Below are positions 24,727 through 32,498 of a stretch of 64,000 nucleotides of DNA, one piece after another. This DNA is from a virus. Under the pieces are notes generated by a model that did no database searches, was not told the DNA's origin, and saw only the letters and a list, made by a program, of their open reading frames with translations. Position 1 is the first letter of the stretch. Each line of letters starts with the position of its first letter. The DNA lies in the IMG/VR virus record IMGVR_UViG_3300023184_000079, positions 17,645 through 81,644 of that record. One strand, given 5' to 3'. The translations under genes and the position numbers were made by a program.

Positions 24727-26607
24727 TCAGAACGCTCCGTTGATGATCCGTGCAAGCAAGCCTACCAGAATCGACTCGTCCTCGTCCACTTCACGACCGT
24801 CGATAGCAGCGGAGATAATCTGGTTTTTACGATCCAGCAAGGCGGCAAGAGTCTCATCTACCGTGTCCTCTGCCATGAGGTAGTAGCAGGTGACGGGATT
24901 CTGCTGACCGCTGCGGTGGCAGCGATCCTCCGCCTGATGGTGGCGCACGGGAGACCATGCCAACTCCGCAAAGGCGACGTTAGAGCAAACATCCTGCCAG
25001 CCGTCAATACCCTCGGCAGCCGCGTCAATGTTCGCCACAACCAGCCGCACGTTGTCGTCATTGATAAATGCGTCAATCGCTTTCTGACGCTTCTCGGCAC
25101 TCATGCCGCCGTAAATCTTGACAGCCTTGTCACCGAACTCGTCCATGAGACGATTGACCGTTCGGCGATGGATGCAGTAAATCAGCAACTTCTCATTATC
25201 GTTGGTCATAAAATCGCGCACCCAATCAACGATGCCGCTCATCTTCCCATCAACACAGGTCTGGCGCAACGCACCCAGCCGCACCAGAGCCTCTGCCTTT
25301 TCGGCACGAAACATCCGCTCCGCAATGGCGTAGCCACGACGCTCCGCACGAAGGGACGGCGGCATCGAAGCCAACTCAGATTGCAAGCCAGAGTCACGAG
25401 CGACCCGATCTTCAACCCAATAGCGCAAGTCGCGCATGATGTTGTCATAGTCACCACGATTGGTGATTTTCAGGGGCAGGCTAATGCGCTCCTTCGGCGG
25501 CAGTTCGCCCATGATCTCGTCCTTTGTGCGACGGATGACGATGCCGTACTCGCGCAACTTCTGCGACAACTCAAACAGATTGCTAGATCCGCTGATGTCC
25601 CAGCCGTACCCGTTGTGGACGGGGCGGCAGTACCGCTCCATAAAATACCACTTATTGCGACCCTGTAGGAAGTCGTCAAAGCGACCCAACACCTGTAGTT
25701 GCGAAACGATTTCAGCAGGACGGTTCACCATTGGCGTGCCGGACAAGGCGATGCGGAAATCCACGCGCGCAGCAAGGTTGAGAAGAGTCTTGGTGCGCTT
25801 CGCCTTTGGGTTCTTGATGAAGTGCGCTTCGTCGATAATGACGCTCTTGTAATCGAACACAGAGAGATGTCCATCTTTGACCGTGGTCAGCGGCGACCAC
25901 GCCTCCACGATGTCGTAGTTCATCACAACGACATCGGTGTCAGCCGGAATAATGTTCTTGGCGCTGGCAATATGGGCGGGAGCATTTTCGGTATTTTTCT
26001 TGCCGCTAGCGACGTACACCTTGAGGTCGGGGAAGAAGCGATTGATCTGGCGCTCCCATCCCAACTTGACCGACGCAGGGCAAACAACAGCCACCGGCAG
26101 CCGGTCTGCAACGACACACGCAGCCATTGCCGAAAGCGTTTTGCCCGTGCCCATGTCGTCAGCAATGTAGACCTTGCGGTTCTCTAACGCCCAATGCACA
26201 GCGGCACGTTGATAGCCGCGCAGGTCGCCTACAAGCCCCGGCACGTTTACCGGCGGTGCGTCAGCAGCAGAAGCCTTCTCACGGTTGTTGGCGTGGCGCA
26301 CAGGAGCATCATCGTGGCGCTTCTTGACCTCAGAGAGCAGCGCCTTGGCGTCCTTCGACATCTCTAGGTCGTAGTCCCGAATCAGACGAGACAGGTTGTC
26401 GATGATGCGCGGCTCTGCAGGCACCGTCCAAGCCCCGACGTTCTCACCCTTATAGGGGAAATACTTTGGATGAAACTTGACGCGGGCGTCCTGCGTGCGG
26501 AGAACGCGCAGGCAACCAACGATGAGGTCAAACTCATTGCGGTCAAGATCATGGATTGCTACTCCGAAACCGGAGCCGTCCTTTAGTGCGCCTACATACT
26601 TCAACAA
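24727..26607 (-). CDS. SNF2-type DNA helicase/translocase
   Basis: 626 aa, TTG start at 26607 after AAAGG. Motif I DDMGTGKTLSA, Ia AVVCPASVKLGW, II IIDEAHFIKNPKAKRT, III ALSGTPMVNRP, IV LLIYCIHRRTVNRLM, V VVANIDAAAEGIDG and VI WSPVRHHQAEDRCHRSGQ are all present. The pattern is nearest to SMARCAL1-type annealing helicases in phages. It probably remodels forks or recombination intermediates. The N-terminal 130 residues are a family-specific substrate domain. Confidence 0.92.
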   Translation of the reverse strand: MLKYVGALKDGSGFGVAIHDLDRNEFDLIVGCLRVLRTQDARVKFHPKYFPYKGENVGAWTVPAEPRIIDNLSRLIRDYDLEMSKDAKALLSEVKKRHDDAPVRHANNREKASAADAPPVNVPGLVGDLRGYQRAAVHWALENRKVYIADDMGTGKTLSAMAACVVADRLPVAVVCPASVKLGWERQINRFFPDLKVYVASGKKNTENAPAHIASAKNIIPADTDVVVMNYDIVEAWSPLTTVKDGHLSVFDYKSVIIDEAHFIKNPKAKRTKTLLNLAARVDFRIALSGTPMVNRPAEIVSQLQVLGRFDDFLQGRNKWYFMERYCRPVHNGYGWDISGSSNLFELSQKLREYGIVIRRTKDEIMGELPPKERISLPLKITNRGDYDNIMRDLRYWVEDRVARDSGLQSELASMPPSLRAERRGYAIAERMFRAEKAEALVRLGALRQTCVDGKMSGIVDWVRDFMTNDNEKLLIYCIHRRTVNRLMDEFGDKAVKIYGGMSAEKRQKAIDAFINDDNVRLVVANIDAAAEGIDGWQDVCSNVAFAELAWSPVRHHQAEDRCHRSGQQNPVTCYYLMAEDTVDETLAALLDRKNQIISAAIDGREVDEDESILVGLLARIINGAF

Positions 26608-26630
26608 GATGTTTCCTTTCTACAAATACA

Positions 26631-26659
26631 ACTCTATCACATGTTGTTGTAAAACACAA
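26631..26659 (-). promoter_or_regulatory. Promoter of the helicase gene
   Basis: Minus strand TTGTGT-17 nt-TAGAGT, preceded by the TAAACACAATC box that also lies upstream of the other early promoters here. Gives a leader of about 20 nt with a ribosome-binding site. Confidence 0.5.
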
Positions 26660-26689
26660 GTTAAGATTGTGTTTAGTAGTTATTGCGAT

Positions 26690-26926
26690 TTATTGGTTGG
26701 GGAGGTGACCGCTGCTCTCATCGCCGGGATCGCTGTTTGTGAAGAAGGGAGCAGCGGCTGTAGTTACGCAGACGACCTGCCGCTCGTACTCCACAACGTC
26801 ATCTGCAACGTCGCCCGCCTCAGCAGTACGCACCAGCGTTTCGGCATCAGCCGCCGTGAATGCAGACACAAGCACAACGCACTTGGCGGTTGCCGTGTAT
26901 ATGACCTCAAATGTTTGGAGTTTCAT
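26690..26926 (-). CDS. Unrecognised small protein
   Basis: 78 aa. The first half has a ferredoxin-like strand-helix pattern (TFEVIYTATAKCVVLVSAFT, AADAETLVRTAEAG) often seen in small phage proteins. It overlaps the upstream HTH gene by 20 nt. Confidence 0.6.
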   Translation of the reverse strand: MKLQTFEVIYTATAKCVVLVSAFTAADAETLVRTAEAGDVADDVVEYERQVVCVTTAAAPFFTNSDPGDESSGHLPNQ

Positions 26927-27410
26927 TATTCTTCTTCTCCATTACGGCAATACAAAAGTTATTCCAGTTGCCAAACTTACGATAGATTGTTGTAAACACT
27001 GGGTGGTCGTTATTGGCGCTGTGCCAATCAGAACTTTTCGGGAGCCTGCCATGTGTTTGCTCCCAGCAAATCGCTGCGTAAATACATTTGCTAATCGGCC
27101 ACTTGGTCTTGGCGCGTGCTGCGGCAGCGAGAGAGAGCGTAGAGTCTTTGACCACACCATAACGAACAAGCGTGCTGCGAGAAGTGCCAAGAGCACTTTC
27201 GATTGTCTCCCAAGTAATCTCAGGATTCTCCAAAATCATTCTGTTTGCGTCAGCAACAAGCATACCGATGCGAGCACCTTTATACTCGGTCCCAATAATC
27301 TGCCGTACTCGCTCACGACTGATCTGAAACATTCCGCCAATGTCGGCAAGTGTCGCCCCATCTGCGCGAAGCGCAAGCATTACCTCTACACGAGAATCGT
27401 TTGTTGTCAT
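26907..27410 (-). CDS. HTH protein with HEAR-like C-terminal domain
   Basis: 167 aa from ATG 27410. Residues about 15-40 (ATLADIGGMFQISRERVRQI) closely resemble sigma-70 region 4 or a similar winged HTH. The C-terminal CWEQTHGRLPKSSDWHSAN and FTTIYRKFGNWNNF follow the homing-endonuclease-associated-repeat pattern. Most likely a DNA-binding regulator with two binding modules; a phage sigma-like factor is possible but regions 1-2 are absent. Confidence 0.65.
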   Translation of the reverse strand: MTTNDSRVEVMLALRADGATLADIGGMFQISRERVRQIIGTEYKGARIGMLVADANRMILENPEITWETIESALGTSRSTLVRYGVVKDSTLSLAAAARAKTKWPISKCIYAAICWEQTHGRLPKSSDWHSANNDHPVFTTIYRKFGNWNNFCIAVMEKKNNETPNI

Positions 27411-27421
27411 ATCATATACTC

Positions 27422-27667
27422 CTAAAATGGATTGCTGGATTTGGTGGCGACGGTGCTGGTAATGATCGCTTGAAAGCATTCAGGATGAAAGGCTGGCGGA
27501 CGACCACGACGGTGCGAACGGGGTATGGGCAGATTGCAACGCTGACAATCTTGCTCATAAAACTTGGGCTTGCTCCCTGCACAGGGCAAGCACCGCTTGC
27601 GCGGACGACCCTTCTTGCCCGTTGCCGGGATGACGGTGCCGCACGATATGCACTGGCTAATAGACAT
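27422..27667 (-). CDS. Zinc-ribbon protein with AT-hook-like motif
   Basis: 81 aa from ATG 27667. SQCISCGTVIPATGKKGRPR then CLPCAG, followed by CQRCNLPIPRSHRRGRPPAF. Two zinc-binding CxxC repeats, each with a GRP basic motif. Likely DNA-binding. It overlaps the membrane-protein gene upstream by 11 nt. Confidence 0.65.
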   Translation of the reverse strand: MSISQCISCGTVIPATGKKGRPRKRCLPCAGSKPKFYEQDCQRCNLPIPRSHRRGRPPAFHPECFQAIITSTVATKSSNPF

Positions 27668-27833
27668 GTAAAGAAACAACCTCCAAAGTGATTGCCGATC
27701 CAATAATAATACCAGAAATAAGCGAAATGATTATTTTGACTTTCATGTTACCGATTCGGATTTCGCATCGACGATTGCCGTTGTCAAGCCCGGAAAGGTA
27801 TCCGCGAAGGTAACTATTACGATTGTACATCAT
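27657..27833 (-). CDS. Small single-pass membrane protein
   Basis: 58 aa from ATG 27833, 13 nt after the upstream stop. Arg-rich N-terminal half, then a membrane segment KVKIIISLISGIIIGSAITL. Longer in-frame starts overlap the neighbouring gene fully and are unlikely. Function unknown. Confidence 0.55.
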   Translation of the reverse strand: MMYNRNSYLRGYLSGLDNGNRRCEIRIGNMKVKIIISLISGIIIGSAITLEVVSLHVY

Positions 27834-27846
27834 TACTCCCTGTTTG

Positions 27847-28305
27847 TCAAATCGGTTCTTGAGAAGGATAGCCGTCAATGCTGGGGTACAGCCAAAAAGA
27901 AATGGTGCCGCCGTAAAACGACATGTCATAACGCACCCCGCCAATAACGTCATGCTCAGGCATCGTGCTAACTTGTCCCATTGCAGAGAGGCATCTTTCT
28001 TTGTCAATGCCACGGAGTTCAGAAAAACTTTCAATCTGTTTATATAATGTATTGATGGCGTTTTCTCGTGAATCGCATAGAATCGGATCGCCGTCATAGA
28101 CACCATTCACGTTTGTCCCGACAATAAACTTGCCATGAATACGGACATGGTACAGACCCCATTCTTCCTCGTTGTAAAGACCACTAATCAGACGTAGGCA
28201 GTCCTCAATAAGAGGGGTGTCTACCGTAATGCTAGTGAGCCGAAGCGAGTCCAGAGCCGCACAGAGCGTGTGTGCTTGTGCAATACCAATCTCTACCGAT
28301 CTCAT
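27847..28305 (-). CDS. Unrecognised protein
   Basis: 152 aa. Helical N terminus and a beta-rich middle (EEWGLYHVRIHGKFIVGTNV). Overlaps the upstream membrane gene by 4 nt, so coupled. No family recognised. Confidence 0.6.
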   Translation of the reverse strand: MRSVEIGIAQAHTLCAALDSLRLTSITVDTPLIEDCLRLISGLYNEEEWGLYHVRIHGKFIVGTNVNGVYDGDPILCDSRENAINTLYKQIESFSELRGIDKERCLSAMGQVSTMPEHDVIGGVRYDMSFYGGTISFWLYPSIDGYPSQEPI

Positions 28306-28520
28306 CGCGCGTCCTTTTTAGTCAGCGGAGCCTTGCGAATGTTATTGACCGTAATCACCAGTAGAGCGGCAACGATGCAGCCTACGCTGGTACCGATAAC
28401 TGCATCAAACTTGCTGCCCGCCATGTAAACCTCAGTCACAGCGCACATCTCAACAAGTACGAACATCGTCAATGCGATTAGGTATGTGACGATTTTTTCA
28501 TTTGCGGTCATGGTGGTCAT
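28302..28520 (-). CDS. Small two-pass membrane protein
   Basis: 72 aa from ATG 28520 (ATGA overlap with the gene upstream). Two hydrophobic segments, IVTYLIALTMFVLVEMCAV and FDAVIGTSVGCIVAALLVIT, then a basic tail. Topology like a small phage membrane protein; no specific function. Confidence 0.6.
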   Translation of the reverse strand: MTTMTANEKIVTYLIALTMFVLVEMCAVTEVYMAGSKFDAVIGTSVGCIVAALLVITVNNIRKAPLTKKDAR

Positions 28521-28711
28521 GCTACCACCACCCAATCCATCGTCGTGCGGAGCAGGTTGTTGTAGTCGCCAGACATTGCTTCCTTCATGTAGGAATCAAC
28601 CTCTGCCTTGTCTGCGCCAGCAGCCTTCAGAGCCTTGCTGACGGTGCCAAGGATGCCAAACGCATTTCCGTCCTTGCCGATCAGACTCACGGTGATGTCA
28701 TACTTCGCCAT
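28517..28711 (-). CDS. Conserved small phage protein
   Basis: 64 aa: MAKYDITVSLIGKDGNAFGI, LGTVSKALKAAGADKAEVDS, YMKEAMSGDYNNLLRTTMDW. This exact pattern recurs in many phage and bacterial small proteins of unknown function. Coupled to both neighbours by short overlaps. Confidence 0.75.
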   Translation of the reverse strand: MAKYDITVSLIGKDGNAFGILGTVSKALKAAGADKAEVDSYMKEAMSGDYNNLLRTTMDWVVVA

Positions 28712-28844
28712 TTACTTCTTCTCCTTTGGGGTTTTCTTTTGGGGTTTTCTTAGGCTTAGGAATACTCTTACCACTAGCAGAATCTTCCATACGAATACCA
28801 TACTTCGCAAGGATTTGCTCAACCGTGAGGCGGTCGTCAGTCAC
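28698..28844 (-). CDS. Small Lys/Pro-rich protein
   Basis: 48 codons with a GTG start at 28844 that overlaps the previous stop as GTGA. First half is helical (DRLTVEQILAKYGIRMED), second half is basic and proline-rich (SIPKPKKTPKENPKGEE). Its stop overlaps the next start. Coupling at both ends supports a real gene. Confidence 0.6.
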   Translation of the reverse strand: MTDDRLTVEQILAKYGIRMEDSASGKSIPKPKKTPKENPKGEEVNGEV

Positions 28845-29086
28845 AGGTACGTCCCCCTGAGCGGTCCCCAGTTAGAGGGGCGTCGGCTGGGGTTTGCCGG
28901 TTCGATGTCCATTTTCTCAATCTCAACGATGCAGTCACACTTGGAACACACGAGAGACTGCGGGGAAGGCGTACCGTCGTGGCACACCCAATCTTCCTCA
29001 CGGGTGATGGGGTCGTCGTGCCGGGTGGCACAGGTCACGCAGTACGTTTCGTCGTCCTGCCGGTATGCAATGGGGTCTGTTTCCAT
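28841..29086 (-). CDS. Small zinc-binding protein
   Basis: 81 aa from ATG 29086. CVTCATRHDDPITREEDW and CSKCDCIVEIEK supply four Cys as two CxxC pairs; the first resembles tags of small actinophage proteins. The promoter -10 box lies 7 nt before the start, which fixes the start codon. Confidence 0.65.
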   Translation of the reverse strand: METDPIAYRQDDETYCVTCATRHDDPITREEDWVCHDGTPSPQSLVCSKCDCIVEIEKMDIEPANPSRRPSNWGPLRGTYL

Positions 29087-29093
29087 GTGATGA

Positions 29094-29122
29094 ATGATAG
29101 GATACAATGTTTAGAAAGTCAA
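29094..29122 (-). promoter_or_regulatory. Early promoter, leaderless type
   Basis: TTGACT-17 nt-TATCAT, 7 nt, then ATG 29086. TAAACACAATC box upstream of the -35. Confidence 0.65.
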
Positions 29123-29148
29123 ATGAAGATTGTGTTTAGATATTTATG

Positions 29149-29994
29149 CTAGATATCTTTGATGCCGTGAAACAGGATACCCGTCTTGACAGCGGACAAG
29201 TCACTCAACTTGTTTTCTAGCGCCGCAGCCATGCGCTCCAACGCCTCGTCGTCCATTGTGTCCGCAGCCGTAGCCGTCGGAGCAATCGGGGCAATGAAAG
29301 CGCCACTAGCAATGAGCGTATCCAACAGCGAGCGCACGGAGTCCGTAAAGGAATCGTTATACTTTGTCATATTCAACGATCCAGTCAGTAACGCGCCGAT
29401 GCGGTCAAATGTCGCCAAACGCTTTTCGGACACGGTGGGAACCGGGATAGCCGGGGACTCGCACACCTCGTCCTCGTAGTACAGGGTAGACAGAAGCAGC
29501 CGACCGTCGCGCTGGCGCAGCGCAATCGTGTGCTGCCGCTGCCGGTAGACGAACGAACCCACGGCGATTCGGTCGCCAACGAGAGCGCAAATCTCTGCAT
29601 AGCGAGCGGGAGCCTCTTTGCCTGCTTTTGCTTTCTTGTCTACACCCACAAAGTAGGTGTCCTCAAACCAGATCGGGTCAATCTTGTCCACGAAATCTGT
29701 CAAGATGATGGTCTTGCAAGCCTCGGGCATGAGGCTGTCAATCGCATCGTCGGGGACGTGAATAAACACGCCCTCATTCACCTCGTAGCCCTTGCGGAGA
29801 TCCGCCAACTCAACATTGTTGTCGTCGCTGTCCACGCGGCGTTGCGCGATGGGGAAGCCATTGGGAGCAATCTGGCGGAAGGAGATGTTGTGCGACTCCC
29901 GCGCCTTGTAGAGGCTCACGGGCGCGTCCACGGCAATCGCCACATCATCGCCCTCGTAATCAAAAGAAATCGTTCCTGTCCAGATGCTACGCAT
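29149..29994 (-). CDS. ku: Ku-family DNA end-binding protein
   Basis: 281 aa from ATG 29994, giving MRSIWTGTISFDYEGDDVAI, the classical start of prokaryotic Ku. Further matches: APVSLYKARESHNISFRQIA, RKGYEVNEGVFIHVPDDAID, TDFVDKIDPIWFEDTYFVGV, GDRIAVGSFVYRQRQHTIAL and LSTLYYEDEV. It should bind double-strand DNA ends as a dimer for end joining, as phage Ku proteins of Corndog and Omega are thought to do when genomes circularise. No LigD or ligase is in the window. Overlaps the upstream gene by 8 nt. Confidence 0.9.
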   Translation of the reverse strand: MRSIWTGTISFDYEGDDVAIAVDAPVSLYKARESHNISFRQIAPNGFPIAQRRVDSDDNNVELADLRKGYEVNEGVFIHVPDDAIDSLMPEACKTIILTDFVDKIDPIWFEDTYFVGVDKKAKAGKEAPARYAEICALVGDRIAVGSFVYRQRQHTIALRQRDGRLLLSTLYYEDEVCESPAIPVPTVSEKRLATFDRIGALLTGSLNMTKYNDSFTDSVRSLLDTLIASGAFIAPIAPTATAADTMDDEALERMAAALENKLSDLSAVKTGILFHGIKDI

Positions 29995-30277
29995 TGGTGG
30001 CCTCATTGTCGTCGTAGTTGTCGGCGTGGTCCCGATTGCCGATGTACTCACACGTCATATGCAGGCGCAAAATCGTGCCGTCGTAGTAGGTCAGGGTCAG
30101 ACTGCCAAGGCTGATGTCGGCATTCGCAACGTGCCCGTCGTATCCCACGGTCTCGCCTTTGCGTACCCACTCCGCGTAGTCGCGGAGGATCTCCTCCGGC
30201 GTGTTGTTGTGAATCACCAGCATCTCCTGAGTTTCGTCGTACTCGCGGTCGTTGGCTTCGTAGTGGTCGGTTGTCAT
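29987..30277 (-). CDS. Unrecognised small protein upstream of ku
   Basis: 96 aa from ATG 30277, fixed by the -10 box ending 6 nt earlier. Acidic ends with a beta-rich middle (SLGSLTLTYYDGTILRLHMT). It overlaps the Ku start, so both are expressed together. Confidence 0.65.
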   Translation of the reverse strand: MTTDHYEANDREYDETQEMLVIHNNTPEEILRDYAEWVRKGETVGYDGHVANADISLGSLTLTYYDGTILRLHMTCEYIGNRDHADNYDDNEATNA

Positions 30278-30283
30278 ATAAGT

Positions 30284-30311
30284 ATTATACACACGGGTGG
30301 TCAGATTGCAA
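30284..30311 (-). promoter_or_regulatory. Early promoter, leaderless type
   Basis: TTGCAA-16 nt-TATAAT, 6 nt, then ATG 30277. Perfect -10 box; drives the small gene and ku. Confidence 0.7.
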
Positions 30312-30346
30312 GTTGTGTTTGCGTTTAGTTATTTACACAATATAAA

Positions 30347-30421
30347 TGGGGAAGCCCGGAATCGAACCGGGGCGCCAACAGCGTCAAGCCTGTTGTGTCG
30401 CTACCCTACGACCACCTCCCC
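30347..30421 (-). tRNA. tRNA-like gene with enlarged anticodon loop
   Basis: Acceptor GGGGAGG/CTTCCCC, D stem GTCG/CGAC, T arm CCCGG-TTCGATT-CCGGG are all good. The anticodon arm is CAACAG/CTGTTG around an 8-nt loop GCTTGACG instead of 5 bp and 7 nt, and the variable loop is 4 nt. The isotype cannot be assigned safely. Either a non-canonical tRNA, perhaps affecting frame, or a decaying gene. Confidence 0.75.
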
Positions 30422-30600
30422 TAAAGGGTTTTCCGCCAGAAAGGTAAGAGCATCGGAGGTCAAGTCAGCCAATGCTTTTTGCTCTCTATTACGAAGCCAC
30501 CGGAGATCAAACCCGGTTTCTTCTTTTTGACCGTGAGCCTTTTCGAAATCTGTCTCTTGGTGACGGAAATCGCGTAACTCAACGTGGTGGAAAGGTTTGT

Positions 30601-30927
30601 TTAGTCGTCTCTGCTGACCTTCCGCGCCTCCACAGCGAGCAGCACCTCGTAGACCTCGCCGTCGGCAATGATGTCTCGCTCGTCGTCAGTCAGGTCGCTT
30701 TCGCAGACGATGATAAGGTCGCTGCGTTTGCAGCCACCCCACGAACCATCTGGGGAAGCCCAGATAATGTTTGTCTTGTGCAGCGGACTCCTGATTTCGT
30801 CTTGGATTTCTTCCATCATATTTACGAGTCCCCAGAGAATAGACTCTTTGTCCTCACCGATGATTGTGATGAGCAACTCCAACTGCTCAGAGAGCATTTG
30901 GCTATCAATACTGGTCTTGTCAATCAT
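30601..30927 (-). CDS. Unrecognised acidic protein
   Basis: 108 aa. Helical N terminus (QMLSEQLELLITIIGEDKES), then SPDGSWGGCKRSDLIIVCES and a helical C-terminal part. AAGGAG precedes the ATG, and a TTGACA promoter lies 25 nt upstream. Between its end and the tRNA (30422-30600) one frame is open but lacks a start codon. Confidence 0.65.
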   Translation of the reverse strand: MIDKTSIDSQMLSEQLELLITIIGEDKESILWGLVNMMEEIQDEIRSPLHKTNIIWASPDGSWGGCKRSDLIIVCESDLTDDERDIIADGEVYEVLLAVEARKVSRDD

Positions 30928-30951
30928 GCAGCGGACTCCTTGTGTATTTAT

Positions 30952-30980
30952 AGACTAGGGCATGTTGCCCTGAATGTCAA
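30952..30980 (-). promoter_or_regulatory. Early promoter with short leader
   Basis: TTGACA-17 nt-TAGTCT with TAAACACAA upstream; here a 24-nt leader with AAGGAG precedes ATG 30927, unlike the leaderless members. Confidence 0.7.
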
Positions 30981-31015
30981 GTTGCGTTTGTGTTTAGATG
31001 ATTTGCGGGATTTAT

Positions 31016-31564
31016 TTACATCCCGACGGCAGCCTGAGCCGCATCGATCTTTTCTTCGTACCACTTGTGGTACTTGTCGTCAAAAGTTCCCTCGTCGTCA
31101 ATCACAGGGTAGTCGCTTAGAGAGATGTCGCAATGAATCTTGATCTCTCCGTTCCGGATCACCTCGCCGCCGCAGAAGCCGCAGCCTTCTTCGATGTATG
31201 CCTGCCGAAACGTAAGGTTAGGATACATTTGACTAATGCTTACGAGAGCCTCGGTCATGGGCGACCACGCCGTAAGGTAGAAGAAGTTGGCGGACAAGGG
31301 GTTAGAGGACTCCAACAGTTGCACGTCGTAATCGCCCCACTTGGTGCCCCACAGACGAAGCGCCGTGTCGTAGCCTGTGTCGGAGAACACGGTCATGGTG
31401 CCGTCGTCGATGGTCTTGTGAGCGTCCTTGGGTAGCGGCAGAAGGGTACGGCAAATCTGGTACTCCTCGTCGTGGGTCGTCGGCACAGACACGGCATCCA
31501 TGAAACTCTTTACGTCCTCTGCCGTGCCGTCCACCTGCAAATAGTTTGTGCAATGATTAGGCAT
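31016..31564 (-). CDS. Api92-like ferredoxin-fold protein
   Basis: 182 aa. ATG 31564 is favoured because AGGAGG lies 6 nt before it and the family begins MPN-x-C-x-N. MPNHCTNYLQVDGTAEDV, RTLLPLPKDAH, LRLWGTKWGDYDVQLLES, YLTAWSPMTEALVSISQMYP and EEGCGFCGGEV match the phage Api92/DUF1281-like family. Function unknown; such genes sit in early accessory regions. Confidence 0.8.
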   Translation of the reverse strand: MPNHCTNYLQVDGTAEDVKSFMDAVSVPTTHDEEYQICRTLLPLPKDAHKTIDDGTMTVFSDTGYDTALRLWGTKWGDYDVQLLESSNPLSANFFYLTAWSPMTEALVSISQMYPNLTFRQAYIEEGCGFCGGEVIRNGEIKIHCDISLSDYPVIDDEGTFDDKYHKWYEEKIDAAQAAVGM

Positions 31565-31736
31565 CGCCATCCTCCTTTGGAAACGTCTGTGGAAGGTTCA
31601 GTTCCTTTTCCAGATCGCGGATTGCCTGCACCGCTTCGGGTGCCGCGCCAGCCGCGTTTTCGGGCAAACGCTTTTTCAGGCTTGCGTAGAGATTTCGCAG
31701 AATATACTCCTGCGCTTTTTTGGTCTGCATACTCAT
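31557..31736 (-). CDS. Small helical protein
   Basis: 59 codons from ATG 31736, overlapping the previous stop as ATGA. Amphipathic helices (KKAQEYILRNLYASLKKRLP, EAVQAIRDLEKELNLP). Its 3' end carries the AGGAGG used by the Api92-like gene. Confidence 0.6.
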   Translation of the reverse strand: MSMQTKKAQEYILRNLYASLKKRLPENAAGAAPEAVQAIRDLEKELNLPQTFPKEDGDA

Positions 31737-31930
31737 GCTTTCTCCACTTCGTGAATAGGACAGGACTCGCTGTCATGCTGAAGCGAAAACTGCAATGTAT
31801 CGTCATGGTCCATAACGTGGACCATAATCCATCCAGTACAGTCAAGGCGAGGGCGAACCGTCACCTGCTTTTCGCTGTAGTCAATGAAAAACTTTTCACT
31901 GACTGCGTTCTCGTGAATCTGCATACTCAT
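31733..31930 (-). CDS. Unrecognised small protein
   Basis: 65 aa, beta-rich (EKFFIDYSEKQVTVRPRLDC, TGWIMVHVMDHDDTLQFSL). Coupled by ATGA overlaps to the genes on both sides. Confidence 0.6.
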   Translation of the reverse strand: MSMQIHENAVSEKFFIDYSEKQVTVRPRLDCTGWIMVHVMDHDDTLQFSLQHDSESCPIHEVEKA

Positions 31931-32097
31931 ACTTTCTCCACTTCGATGTCATGAGATATGGCAGCAACATCCCAGCCGTAGTGGTCCTTGAGATAAACGT
32001 TCGCCTTGGCGATGATCTGTCCCTCGTCCATGTCCTCGGTGTCAGTCACGAAGGTGCGTAGGACGAGGTTGGAAGCGATAAACAGGACGCTGTGCAT
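31927..32097 (-). CDS. Unrecognised small protein
   Basis: 56 codons from ATG 32097 (MHSVLFIASNLVLRTFVTDT), ending with ATGA overlap on the next gene. The alternating beta pattern suggests a compact fold. AAAGGAG precedes the start. No family recognised. Confidence 0.55.
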   Translation of the reverse strand: MHSVLFIASNLVLRTFVTDTEDMDEGQIIAKANVYLKDHYGWDVAAISHDIEVEKV

Positions 32098-32175
32098 ATA
32101 GTCTCCTTTTGTTAGTTGGCGTAGACGGTGGTCGCCGTGCCGTTATGATCGACGATGATCCAGCCGCAGCCGCCG

Positions 32176-32424
32176 TCAGTCTCGGAAGCAGCAATCGTCC
32201 CAGCGGTCGCCGTGCAAGGCTGCCGTCTCCCGGCACAGATTGCGCTGCGCCTCCCATATCTTGCTATCGGCGGCTACGCAGTCGTCGCAACTGCACCAAC
32301 CTGTCTGGTCCCCTCTGCCACCGTTCTGCAGCCCTCCCTCCTCGCAGCGGTCGATCTCTGCCGCGAGGATTGCCGCGTCAACATTCTGTTGGGCCTTGCT
32401 GATCTTGCTGATGTCGTTGCTCAT
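32176..32424 (-). CDS. Small Cys-containing protein
   Basis: 82 aa. Helical N-terminal half, then TGWCSCDDCVAADSKIWEAQ, which looks metal-binding, and DDCCFRD at the end. A +1 frame continuing past its stop is open for about 25 codons (EFTDGGCGWIIVDHN-like, to 32110), with no usual start codon. Leaderless promoter directly upstream. Confidence 0.6.
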   Translation of the reverse strand: MSNDISKISKAQQNVDAAILAAEIDRCEEGGLQNGGRGDQTGWCSCDDCVAADSKIWEAQRNLCRETAALHGDRWDDCCFRD

Positions 32425-32430
32425 GTCAGT

Positions 32431-32459
32431 AGACTACTACCTTTCGGGTCAGATGTCAA
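32431..32459 (-). promoter_or_regulatory. Early promoter, leaderless type
   Basis: TTGACA-17 nt-TAGTCT, 6 nt, then ATG 32424; TAAACACAATC box upstream. Confidence 0.75.
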
Positions 32460-32498
32460 GTTGAGATTGTGTTTAGTGATTTTTGCAGTTTTTTGGAT

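Noticed and set aside
27834-28106. 149-aa form of the membrane protein starting at 28106
   Set aside because: Its first 91 residues overlap the 152-aa gene completely and look like an out-of-frame shadow.
30422-30600. Gene between the odd tRNA and the 108-aa gene
   Set aside because: One minus-strand frame is open and protein-like but has no ATG, GTG or TTG start and ends inside the tRNA.
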